DNA of 64,000 nt from Apoda limacodes (taxonomy: Eukaryota; Arthropoda; Insecta; Lepidoptera; Limacodidae), in NCBI GenBank assembly GCA_946406115.1, contig OX291547.1:16869001-16933000 (forward strand), written 5' to 3'. Shown in pieces: positions 48,001 to 56,221 of the stretch; position 1 is the stretch's first letter; every line of letters starts with the position of its first letter. A program made the translations under genes and the position numbers. A model generated the notes under the pieces. It was not told where the DNA came from, searched no databases, and saw nothing but the letters and a program-made list of their open reading frames with translations.

Positions 48001-50885
48001 GTCTGCGTGTACTATTTATACAGTCATCGGCTATTGAAGGCGAAGAGATTATTAAACAAATTCCCTTTACGTGAAAAAGTAATGAGAGAGGAGAGGGAGC
48101 GGGGCAGAAGAGCGTAAAAGAACTCACGGTGCCCTCAAACTGTTTGTGTTATGCGTACCTAAACCATTAATCCGATTATCGATGTATATTTAGTGAGGGA
48201 AGAGGGTGGAAGGGAGCTATAGCGAATCAACGTTTTCCAGGTCTGCCCGTTTTAACATAAATAAAACATACAGGTTCATTTGGTGATGCAGGTGGCACGG
48301 GCGCTGCTAGTGCGGGCGGTGTGGGCGCTCGGTCGCCCGGCGAAGGGGTCGGAGGCGCTGCATACGCGCCGCATTACGCGCCCGAGTACTCGCCGCACCG
48401 CCCCGCCAACACACCGCCCACCTCCTGGACTATATTAAGACCGGTAATTATAGTTATGGAATCCCAAAATAAACCATAGATAAATTTTTATTATACGTCT
48501 GGCACAAGCTTTTTATCAACAAAAGAATTTATGTTTATGTCTATTAATCCTACCAATATTACAAATGTGATAGTTTGTAAGTTGGTTTATTTGTTACATT
48601 ATATTAATAATCACTCTCCAACGGAGAATTTAATTGAGCTGCAATTTGGCACAGAGATTGTTGAAAAGAATAAGAAGGCCCTAGGCTCAATTCAAAAGTT
48701 AGTTTTAGTAGACCGGAAAATTCAGAACGCGGGAATAACTATAACCGAATTCAACTTGCACGAACTATAGCTACAGCTATACCTTACTATAGCAAATTTC
48801 TATAGTATAATCAAGGAGGTTCCGTAGAAATCCCACGCCGATGACCAAATTTAGGGCCGCTGGCAAAAGCTCTTATAGTATTTAAATATTTTTGTACTTT
48901 CCCTATTGTTTAAAAACAAATCTATGATAAAATCACGACGACATTCTACATCAGCTAATGAGAACCAAAGCGTTGTCGTTCGTGGTTGTCTTGCAGAACC
49001 ATTCTATTAATCTGGCCTGGTCTTTTCACATTTCTCACCTAATGGAGTAATCGGCATGGGCTATTGACAGTAATTCTCACTGCTATTCTTGACTGTAAAA
49101 CACAAATTTTTTGTGTCAAATTAGTATTTTACTTTGAAATCCTCGTCCGTTTCTTCTGCTAAGGTCCTCTCTCCTAGACACTCCTAGTGGTGGATTTCAG
49201 CGGATGGAATCGCTTAAATGTTCCGTCAAACCACTGTATGTATCCATTTTATGTTGTCATTTGTAGTTGTGTGTAATAATAGCATGTGATGTTTGTTTGT
49301 CAGAGCGGAGGCGCGACAGGTAACGAGGAGTACGTTCGTACGGCGTACACAGGAGAGACGGGTACGGGCGCCGGTCCGGGTACGGGTGTGGCGGGAGGTG
49401 CTACCGACGGCAGCCCCGCACGCTCGCCGCCTGCACCCCCCTACTTGCCTCCCGCGCATTACCACCACCACAACCACGGACATCCCGCTCACGGTTTGTA
49501 TTGTCTAAATTTAGTTAAGTGCATCATGCCACGCTTATTCCTAGTAACACGTTCACGCCATCACTCAAGTAACCTTTCTTAACACAGTGCTATATAAGAT
49601 ATATAAAACCTGGGATTTGGCTCTTTGCTCCCACCGAGTTTTTAAACCGTCACCCGTACCTCTTTTGCCCGATCAGGGGCGAAGAAGATATCCCACTCTT
49701 TGCTCCAATATCAAGGGGTTCAAAATGCCTTGTACCAAAATAAAATATGTCTCAATAATGAAGCTAACCATATCGACGATGACTTGGTATAAAATTCTAA
49801 ATTGGTCTAGTTCAGTGTATAGAGACACGTTCGAATGTATATCCGTCCTTTTTACACCAAAGGAACTTTATTGCCTTATCCCTGCACTATATTATGCTAT
49901 ATTAGGTTTCTTGGATTTGGCACCACACTATTAAACGTATATTTATCCATTTGTAAAATTTGTATGAAATAATCGTTCCCTACCAGTTGCGAGCGGTGCG
50001 ATACTAGAAAGTAGCCGTGGGCATCAGTTAGAACAATTGCTCAAAACACAGCCCATTATACAAGCAGTAGAACACACACGGAACTAAACTCTCTCATCAG
50101 ACTTAAGGGGTTGGTACGGCTTGTGAGCATGCTCTCAGCTTGTCTTTGAACCGAGTCAAAAGGACCAAGGTGGTATCCGGTTGCACCTGCTTATAGATAG
50201 CAGTATTACTATATATGGGGCTAGAATTGTAAAGCAGCAACCTTTGCCCCGAGGTGAAGTACATGCTTTGCTCGGTTGAGTACTCCCAAGTTTTTTGGAT
50301 GCCAGTTTCACCTAGTCTGCCAAGTGATCTCGCAACTGAACGTCGTGGAGAATGTAAACACCAAGGATCCCAATGCTCTTGATAGTAAGAAGCCAGTTCT
50401 GGATTTGTGAGACCTACAGAATTCTCACTCCAAAATTCCAACACATAAATTTCTACAAAAATATACCTAAAATCATAAATTTTTTTCAGTGCAATCTAAT
50501 TTGTGCCCTATGCCTATAAATAACTGCTATATCACAACGAACAGCTCAGTACGATGATATCACGTAACAGGCGCTCCCGCGCTACTAGGGTTGCTACTGT
50601 ACGCTAGCTGACGACTATAGCGACCTTTTGACATTCGTAATATTTAATCATCCCTACAGGGATAATTGTGATAGTATATTACTGTATTCAGAAGTAACAA
50701 ATATTCCAGGTATGTGGTCTTGGCAAGGCGGTGGAGGCGGCGCGGCAGGTGGTGGGGGCACAGGCGGGGAGGGAGCCGCGCATGCCCCCCACGAGCTCTC
50801 AGATATGCTGCAGATTCTGGACCAGACGGGAGCCGCTACCTTCGAGGACCTCAACATTAACATGTTTAACTCAAGTTTCGAGTAG
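28993..50885 (+). CDS. tgo: ARNT/Tango, bHLH-PAS transcription factor, complete (14 exons)
   Basis: Joining 14 GT-AG exons gives one open frame of 640 codons with stop TAG at 50883-50885. An in-frame TGA sits two codons before the ATG and fixes the start. ARNT is the common nuclear partner that dimerises with AhR/Spineless, Sim, Trachealess and HIF-alpha/Sima and binds CGTG-core sites. Visible domains: basic helix-loop-helix at residues 53-107 ([31 protein letters not shown]), PAS-A from about 120 ([20 protein letters not shown]), PAS-B at 318-422 ([36 protein letters not shown]), then Gln/His-, Pro- and Gly-rich sequence. The acidic tail ([12 protein letters not shown]) may be the activation helix. 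The basic region and [10 protein letters not shown] separate it from Cycle/BMAL. The introns host many mobile elements. Confidence 0.95.
29021..30982. other. ARNT intron 1
   Basis: 1,962 bp. Mostly featureless; the 3' part holds an inverted repeat partner at 30,638-30,790 (see findings). Short open frames are AT-rich chance frames. Confidence 0.5.
30638..30790 (+). repeat. Repeat flanking ARNT exon 2, upstream partner
   Basis: catctttttggtctgttg, ggatcatcaaagctttac and actaagtccactgatacaat reappear on the opposite strand at 32,130-32,285. Confidence 0.7.
30983..31031 (+). CDS. tgo: ARNT exon 2 (49-nt micro-exon)
   Basis: [17 protein letters not shown] between acceptor ttttag and donor gtaagt. 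The 49-nt length is not a multiple of three, so skipping it would shift the frame. Basic KRR may act in nuclear import. Confidence 0.88.
32130..32285 (-). repeat. Repeat flanking ARNT exon 2, downstream inverted partner
   Basis: The reverse strand reads acctttttggtctatgttg, cgatcatcaaagcttcac and actaagtccattactacaat, matching 30,638-30,790. Confidence 0.7.
33402..33600 (-). mobile_element. Element X, copy 2, inserted in the CR1-like ORF
   Basis: Reverse of 3,535-3,755 from ctggttgcctgtaaagtc to gacgttgtcacgtc, with A-runs on both sides. Removing it rejoins the RT-ORF reading [16 protein letters not shown]. About 20 bp shorter internally than copy 1. Confidence 0.88.
33882..35162 (+). pseudogene. 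CR1-like reverse transcriptase domain
   Basis: 426-codon open frame with RT blocks in order: [80 protein letters not shown] and [16 protein letters not shown]. All three catalytic Asp positions are kept. Cut off from the endonuclease by a frameshift near 33,880 and from the last about 65 residues by another near 35,150. Confidence 0.9.
35991..36027 (+). repeat. (TTAC)n microsatellite, LINE 3' tail
   Basis: Nine TTAC units immediately after the CR1-like 3' UTR; such terminal microsatellites mark CR1-type priming. Confidence 0.85.
36130..36440. other. GC-rich block in ARNT intron 2
   Basis: Begins ggttccgtacccaaagcgc, then gcgtccggcggcgccgcg. CpG-rich, unlike the surrounding intron. ggttccgtacccaaag recurs at 36,478, so this is probably a lepidopteran repeat rather than a CpG-island promoter. 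Confidence 0.4.
36497..36699. repeat. Inverted repeat, arms about 76 bp
   Basis: Left arm 36,497-36,574 (cggccaagtcggactcgggc, gaagggttccgta) is inverted at 36,625-36,699 (cggaacccttcgtgcgcgag). Spacer about 50 bp. Two head-to-head copies of a common lepidopteran repeat. Confidence 0.85.
37030..37155 (+). repeat. SINE 3' fragment
   Basis: tcacatccgtactgggtctg, then ccccaacagtgggggtgaat: the tail of the SINE at 1,808. About 110 bp before ARNT exon 3. Confidence 0.7.
37263..37343 (+). CDS. tgo: ARNT exon 3
   Basis: [20 protein letters not shown], then KERFAS. 81 nt, a symmetric exon that could be skipped without a frame change. Acceptor tacacag, donor gtatta. Confidence 0.9.
37800..38292 (+). 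repeat. Helitron-like repeat with divergent interior
   Basis: Starts tatattaatatataaagctg and ends gccgataaccaaatttagcg, gccgctggcaaaagctag. The interior includes a GC-rich patch (gcgaggccggcgggcag). Confidence 0.5.
38510..38941 (+). mobile_element. PIF/Harbinger-like MITE with TTA target duplication
   Basis: Left gggcgttccttctggg, right gatgggacgccc, inverted over about 17 bp with mismatches. TTA flanks at 38,507-38,509 and 38,942-38,944. 432 bp, non-coding. In ARNT intron 2-3 region (after exon 3). Confidence 0.8.
39400..39826 (+). repeat. Intronic repeat R, copy 1
   Basis: Homologous to 43,440-43,710: attgaagatt(t/g)..tttgcca, gttcacatcgtgttttcac, ctatatcccaaaaacac, cctttgccaaaaaaagtgaa, tagtatag. 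Non-coding. Contains the 41-bp tandem repeat. Confidence 0.7.
39480..39596 (+). repeat. Perfect tandem repeat, 41-bp unit x2.85
   Basis: Units start at 39,480, 39,521 and 39,562: gctatgctttagcaaagttg, then taaacgaatagcactataaa, g. No differences between copies, so the expansion is recent. The other copy of repeat R has one related unit only. Confidence 0.9.
40567..40932 (+). repeat. Helitron-like repeat upstream of the bHLH exon
   Basis: aataccaaagtaactctgtctgt, gaatttcgggcgggtggaac, tttggcatggcgatagttta, aaaacgtcaagtatgagt, ending ggaaccgcgggcaaagttag. Same order as 41,790-42,152. Confidence 0.8.
41109..41269 (+). CDS. tgo: ARNT exon 4 (bHLH domain)
   Basis: Encodes the basic region and both helices: [18 protein letters not shown], then [17 protein letters not shown]. 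Contains the His-Glu-Arg contact residues for E-box-like half sites. Two direct Helitron-like repeats flank it. Confidence 0.95.
41388..41522 (+). repeat. Intronic repeat S, copy 1
   Basis: gtaaccagtgggctatccaa, acatcataatgtggg, gcgtgacaggtgg, caacaccgctcctga; related to 47,554-47,690 in intron 11. Confidence 0.6.
41790..42152 (+). repeat. Helitron-like repeat downstream of the bHLH exon
   Basis: tatgactgtgaaagtaactt, gaatttcaggcgggtggaac, tttggcatggcgatagtttg, aaaacgtcaagtatgagt, ending gcgggcaaaagcaag. Direct orientation relative to 40,567-40,932. Confidence 0.8.
42719..42891 (+). CDS. tgo: ARNT exon 5 (start of PAS-A)
   Basis: Residues 107-164, including [18 protein letters not shown] and [16 protein letters not shown], the first strands and helices of PAS-A. 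Acceptor aatgcag, donor gtaaat. Confidence 0.95.
43440..43710 (+). repeat. Intronic repeat R, copy 2
   Basis: Aligns with 39,600-39,826; ends about 80 bp before ARNT exon 6. Confidence 0.7.
43788..43935 (+). CDS. tgo: ARNT exon 6 (PAS-A)
   Basis: [20 protein letters not shown] with the PAS HPDD motif. Donor gtaagt. A short mobile element begins only about 20 bp into the following intron. Confidence 0.95.
43955..44131 (+). mobile_element. Element X, copy 3, right after ARNT exon 6
   Basis: tttttgacgtgacaacgtct to aaaggcacaagttgtcacg is nearly identical to copy 1, then ends; the last about 35 bp of copy 1 are absent. Starts 20 bp after the exon-6 splice donor. Confidence 0.85.
44132..44967. 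other. ARNT intron 6 remainder
   Basis: Two overlapping minus-strand open frames (44,432-44,821 and 44,749-44,934) show no motif I recognise and no splice or codon support. Treated as chance. Confidence 0.4.
44968..45150 (+). CDS. tgo: ARNT exon 7 (PAS-A, GC-rich)
   Basis: Includes [19 protein letters not shown] and [18 protein letters not shown], the C-terminal strands of PAS-A. GC content is far above the flanking introns. Confidence 0.95.
45711..45787 (+). CDS. tgo: ARNT exon 8
   Basis: [18 protein letters not shown] then LVAIGRLQ, the last PAS-A strand. Acceptor tttccag, donor gtaaaa. Confidence 0.93.
45958..46168 (+). CDS. tgo: ARNT exon 9 (start of PAS-B)
   Basis: [20 protein letters not shown] through [16 protein letters not shown]. 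Carries the PAS-B core and its HPED motif. Acceptor gtgaag lacks a long pyrimidine tract, but phase and reading are unambiguous. Confidence 0.93.
46625..46775 (+). CDS. tgo: ARNT exon 10 (PAS-B)
   Basis: [20 protein letters not shown], then [18 protein letters not shown]. Strong acceptor tgtttcag and donor gtaagt. Confidence 0.95.
47316..47440 (+). CDS. tgo: ARNT exon 11 (Gln/His-rich)
   Basis: [20 protein letters not shown], then a Gln/His-rich run ([17 protein letters not shown]). Past the PAS domains; likely disordered transactivation sequence. Confidence 0.9.
47554..47690 (+). repeat. Intronic repeat S, copy 2
   Basis: gtaaccagtggctagaaaca, acatcataatgtgggacag, tccgtcgtgacaagggtgg; diverged from 41,388-41,522. 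Confidence 0.6.
48274..48443 (+). CDS. tgo: ARNT exon 12 (Gly/Pro-rich), two possible acceptors
   Basis: Reads [20 protein letters not shown], then [19 protein letters not shown] second AG acceptor 18 nt downstream (exon start 48292) keeps the same frame and would drop six residues. Donor gtaatt. Confidence 0.88.
48530..48880 (+). repeat. Helitron-like (LEP1-type) repeat
   Basis: Begins tcctaccaatattacaaatg, middle cgggaataactataaccgaa, end atgaccaaatttagggccgc, ctggcaaaagct. In ARNT intron 12. Confidence 0.65.
49304..49493 (+). CDS. tgo: ARNT exon 13 (Gly/Pro/His-rich)
   Basis: [18 protein letters not shown], a Gly-rich run, then Pro-rich sequence and [12 protein letters not shown]. Acceptor tttgtcag, donor gtttgt. 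An internal gtaacg after GACAG could act as an alternative donor. Confidence 0.88.
49985..50440 (-). pseudogene. Antisense LINE fragment in ARNT last intron
   Basis: The minus strand reads [28 protein letters not shown], then [11 protein letters not shown] and further blocks matching residues about 420-555 of the 59-61 kb LINE. Frameshifted; no RT active site. On the plus strand it supplies an AG and an open frame (see findings). Confidence 0.85.
50710..50885 (+). CDS. tgo: ARNT exon 14 (terminal)
   Basis: [20 protein letters not shown], then [20 protein letters not shown] and stop TAG. Acceptor atattccag. The final helix with acidic residues is the conserved C-terminal end of insect ARNT proteins. 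Confidence 0.92.
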
Positions 50886-52620
50886 CACATGCTTCCATAC
50901 ATAACTAAGTGCACTCAAAATAAATTAATTAATCTCGGGACTTGATCCACACCTGCGCTGCGGAGCTGTCTTTGGCCAAGCGCACATTGGACACGCTTAC
51001 GCATCTAATTTCTGCGTTGTGTTCACACATTCGTAGTTTTTTTAAGGTTAGGTTAAACATTATTTGTACGAAAATGTATCCAATGTACGACTGGATTCAC
51101 TTATGGGAAATGTATATGACTGATTGCAACAGGAGTTTTTACAGATTTGTGTAAATATCCTCAAACAGCAAACTTTTTTCTCGACATTGACAGCTTAACT
51201 GTGCTTGGACTAATTTGAATCAAGCCTTGGATAGGCACTCATTCTCACGTGAACTGTTTTAATTCTTGTAAACGCAGTTTGCCTTATTTATAGTATATAT
51301 ATATATATATTTAAATTGTAATTAAATAATGCTGGCCCATACATTCTAAAGGTATGTGATAAAACAGACGCTATGAACTGTTAAGTAATGTTTTTAAATT
51401 TTTTAATATAAGTACGGCTGTCTGTGTGGTAAGGCTGCCTCCGCGTGTGGCTACTCTGTCCCATCATCACCCCTTTTCCTTGCTTCGTGAAACCAGTATT
51501 ACAGTTCAAGGGGGTATCTTTTAGTAATTGTGTCCTTAACATAGAACTGTCGTGCTAACTCGATACAGTATATTTAGTTTAGGGGATTATGACGTATTTT
51601 GTACAATTACGGTGAGATATACCAACATTTTATTTTTCTATCTTGATTTGAATATTTTACGTAATTTGATGATAATTGTTGCCTTAACATATCACTCCAA
51701 ATTAAATCCTCATGTCTGCTTGAAGTTTGACACTGTCGCCTGTTACGACAGCAAATATAACTTACTGTTAACAAAATAATAAAAAAAAAGAGGTGGTCTT
51801 ATCGCTTTCAAGCGATTTCTTCCAGACAATCTTGTTATTTGTATACTGTTGACAAACGCACGTTCCATTTGAACAATATGTGCCAATAGTTTCCGTTTAC
51901 CGTTTCAGGTTAGCCTTATGGCGTTGGTAGTACTTAAATAAAAATAAAACTTAAAACAATCTACTATAACACAATAGAAATGTATCTACTTGATAGCAAC
52001 TACTTCCGCTTGTCAAAAAGTAACTTACGAAAAAATCTATTGAAATGGGCACGGACTCGTTATTTTACAAACGTTCTACGTTTACGTGTAAAATTTATTA
52101 TTAAAAAGCTTCTGGAACGGTTCGTAGCAAAACCGCTAAAACACTTCTAAAACACAAGTAGTAAGTTGGAATGATTTTTAATCTAAACCACAAAACAATT
52201 TCAATTACTGGTTGGTATTTAATCTGAACCTAAACGAATCTAGCATATACCAACTCAATTTGGATGTATTAGAGGTATATAAAATTTCAGTTTTAAAGGT
52301 ATTTAAAAGTTGCGACCTACATTTCTATATATTTCTTTTATGTTTTGACCAACAATACATAATGCAAACTTTATCATCATTTTACGTATTGTGTTTCAGT
52401 TAAAATCAAATGTTGATATTTCATACACATTTAAGAGGTGCAATAAAATTAACTGACAATATTTTAAGTGGTAAAATTATTAATATTGTTGTAATGTAAA
52501 GATTTCTCATTACTGAAAAAAATTGTACCTGAATAGCGACCCTTTTAAAACTGAATATATGTTTGAAATAAAAGTATTGTTAGACAGTTAGTATGAAAAT
52601 AAAGAACATTTATACAGAAT
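50886..52620 (+). other. ARNT 3' UTR candidate with several poly(A) signals
   Basis: AATAAA occurs 34 nt after the stop (50919-50924), and again near 51937 and 52566. The first is very close to the stop, so longer 3' UTRs are plausible. AT-rich, no open frame worth calling. Confidence 0.45.
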
Positions 52621-54961
52621 TTGACGGTCATCTAAACAGTACAGTATATGATTACTACATATTTTAATGTACCAGTTTTTATAAGTTAACGAAGTAGTCC
52701 GTTATTGTAAAAATTGATATGTATGTTAGTGATACAGTGTTTGTTTAGTGATATGATATTTAATTGTGTTTCTGACTACAAATTTGTTTTGCGCATCTAA
52801 TTTTAATTTTTTTTATCCGAATGTGTTCACCATTCCCATAATACCTCTTTGTATATTGTCATGTAATATTAATGACCTTGTACATTTTATAAAGATTTTA
52901 GATATAGTTTTTACGTTACCTTTGTTAATGATATGCAGCTAAAACTTGGGAAATGGGGTATTGGCGTTGATTATCCGATATAGAGATATTTTTTATATTA
53001 GAATGTAAGATAATTGTATGTATACATACTAGCTGTAAGATTTTTATTACATTAGGTAAAAAAAAGTATTAATTAGTCTCAATCATCGAAAATAAGTTAA
53101 TTAATTATTTTTTTATTTTGAATCTTATTAATTTCCTGATTTGTATTGTATGTTTAAATTCAGGCTATGAGAAATTATAAAAAAAATTTAAAAATATATT
53201 TGACCAAACATCAATCTATAAAACATCTAATTAAGTTGACCAAATCTAACACATGAGGTGTTCTTTATCTAATTTTTTTACAACTCTAAAAGCTGAGTAA
53301 CGGGATCCAGTAAGTTGTCGCGAGTCCAATATATAACAAAAAATATAAAGAAGTAAACAGGGAAATTAGGTAACTGACTAAACAAATTCCTGAAAGTCAT
53401 CTATCTAAATTAAATAAATAAAGGATAATTTGTAACTGACAATGCTTTTATATAACAAAGAGTTTGCTCTAATACAAATTCTTTATTACTCATTTGTTCC
53501 ACAAAGGATAAAAATATGTTCTTTACCAATTAAAAGAAAAATAAAAACTAATTTTATATTTGACGCTCTGGATTGTCCCTAATAAAGAAAAACACTAAGC
53601 GAATGCTATTTAATTTATTTTAAACTTCATTTCAATAATAAAAAAGTACTTGAGACCAAACTCTTTATGCAGTTTATTTAAAAACCACTATAAAGAAAGC
53701 CCTCTTGGTCAGAACATTGTCGCCCACAATATTTACAGTATTTAGAAAATTTAGTTTTAATTAAATCGTAAGCGTTAACCGTTCTTTCTAAAGTTATACT
53801 ATACTTGTCATATTTTTTATACAAAACAAGCATTTTAACAAAAAAAGTCCAGGTACCATCTATTCTACACACAGAAACCTACAAACGATGTTGATAATCA
53901 CAACCTTTAAAAACGTAATAATATGAAAGCCTTCTTGAGTGACTTTAAATTTGGTATGAAAGATAACTGTCGCTTACTTCCTAGACTCAACAATCTCTTA
54001 AAAGGTTACCAGACGAACATAAATTACATAGACATGGCCCTACTTTATGTTTTCATACATTTTAGCAATCTAAAGTTATTTTTTTTAAAATTTAATTTTA
54101 TTAAAATGCTACTGCCACAGACTATATAATACTAGTATTCCTTTTTTTCATATCATACTTTTCTTATTTATTACAGTTTATCAATTTCCAGTTAGTTTTA
54201 TTCATATAAATACTAATAGTAATAGTAACTTTTTTTTGCTGGTTCATATTTTTTCTAATTTTGTATTATTACGTACCACCAAATTATAAAAAAGTTAGAT
54301 ACTTTGATTCGTTTTAAAAACGTACAAGTTTACTAATAGTTCAACATTCTAGTAATTTACTACCGAAAACAGCAAATTTTTCTTCATAAACTATTATTGG
54401 ATGTAACGTACATCATAAATCCATAAAAAATAGTTTTGTGGGATATCGCTTCCCTCTTCCAAAAGCGTTATTTTAGTTTATCCTGGAAAATTCTGAAATT
54501 TCCACGGGGAAGAACTACAACTACAGCAATAGCTTGGTGCAAAATTATAAATTTAACAAGAAAAACTAATCAAACTAGAGTAGAAAAATATTGAATTTCA
54601 AAGAAGATAAAAGTTATTTCATTTGACATCATATTTTCTAGTGAAATTCATAACATAAGAAATTACTGTAAATGTAACATTTTTTTACGAATTTGCGATA
54701 TTAAAAGGCTCATGAAAAAACACCGTCTCTAGTAAAAGTTATAAACATAAATGGTTTTTGCATTTGCAAAATTTCAAGCATCTTAAAATTTGCTATTTTT
54801 TAGCTGCTTTCGGGGAGTTCAGAGCTTTGGTGTATTTTGATATTTACTGACTGAACTAATAACTAATAACAAAGGACTTCCTCAAATTTCAATGAACTGC
54901 ACATTGCATGTTCGCAATAATCCAATCTAATAAGTAAAACGATACACGCCAAGGAAGTCCC
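52621..54961. other. Gene-free AT-rich DNA
   Basis: Long A/T runs and no motif-bearing frame. Nothing supported. Confidence 0.5.
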
Positions 54962-55047
54962 ATGTGTTACAAGAGTCCATAGGCTGCGGTGACCGGTTAC
55001 CATCAGGCAGACCGCAAGCTTGTTTGTCACCTTAGTGGAATAAATCA
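54962..55047 (+). repeat. LINE 3'-end fragment
   Basis: gtgttacaagagtccatagg to ccttagtggaataaa matches the terminal 3' UTR of the 59-61 kb LINE. Diverged. Confidence 0.75.
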
Positions 55048-55599
55048 AAAAGGAATCAATGAACTCTAGAAAGTGGTAAAGATGTATGGAAACGATGAAG
55101 TTGGCGCAACGTGAACGCTACATTCGATAGAAAACATGTTTAATATTAAGGACTAAAAAAAACTGCTATGCTGAAAAAAACAGTATAAATAATATAACCG
55201 GAAATTAAGATAAAGTCCATTACGTTATAAGTACTTAATTAGAAAATTAATATTTTATTTTAGAAAAGTAAATCTATTCCATGATTTGAAATTATGTTTT
55301 ATGTATTATTTTTGTAATGCATTTAGGTTTATATTTTTATTGAATATCTGAATTTTGTAAAATGAACTTTTCCCTAAATATAAGTGAACACAAATCAGAA
55401 ACTGTTTTTAATTCAGGGACCTTATAAGGAGTCCTGATATTTATATATACCGTTACTTGAATGACAAAATTAATATGTGTTCAGCGGTTTTGTTAAGATC
55501 ATAGCCATATTAGAATAGACCGCGTGAACATTTTCTGAGAAAAGTGCTCAAAAGTCGACACCGGAAAATAAAGAAAGGGCTGCATATAGCATAAATACA

Positions 55600-55690
55600 T
55601 AATAATAGCTAGAATTAGTTTGTTTTTTGTTTGAACGTGCTAATTAATCTCTTGAACTACCTCCACCGGTCAGATTTGAAAAAATCTTTT
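55600..55690 (+). repeat. Small Helitron-like fragment
   Basis: agtttgttttttgtttgaac, then gtgctaattaatctcttgaa, resembling the start of the 37.8-kb copy. Confidence 0.35.
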
Positions 55691-56221
55691 TTATATTTGA
55701 TAGCCAAATTCGACCTTTTGACCCTTTGGAGTTGAGCAGAAAGAACCCTAAGCGAAAATAATATCGTGGGCGAGTGATGCGACTGGGGATGGCAACAACG
55801 AAAAGGGCAGAACAACATCTGCCAGGTCAGCCAGCTACGCTTTGTCAAATTTTGGATGATAATTTTGGTAACTTACGTCTATGAAGTGTCGTATTTTATT
55901 TCGGTTAAATGTATACTATAAATCATGTATGGGTATGGGCAACCTTTGACATGATGAGGGCCAAACTTTAGCGTGCAAATACGTTCGCAGGCCGCGTTTG
56001 AAAGTACTTAGTGCATTTTAAAAGTAGTGATAATATTTTTTGTTTATATATATATTTATTTATAATACGACAATGTTATTATAGTACAATTTATTAAAAT
56101 AACAAAATGAAATTTAGAAAACTGGTACCTACATGACGAAAGTTAAATACACCGAAATCAATGAGACACTTGAGCTTGAATTTGGGAAACTAATCCATGG
56201 ATATTTGGATTAATTCCACTG

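Noticed and set aside
49586..49934. 115-codon plus-strand frame as an ARNT alternative exon
   Set aside because: No domain, no low-complexity match to ARNT, and no acceptor in phase with exon 13; likely chance frame in the intron.
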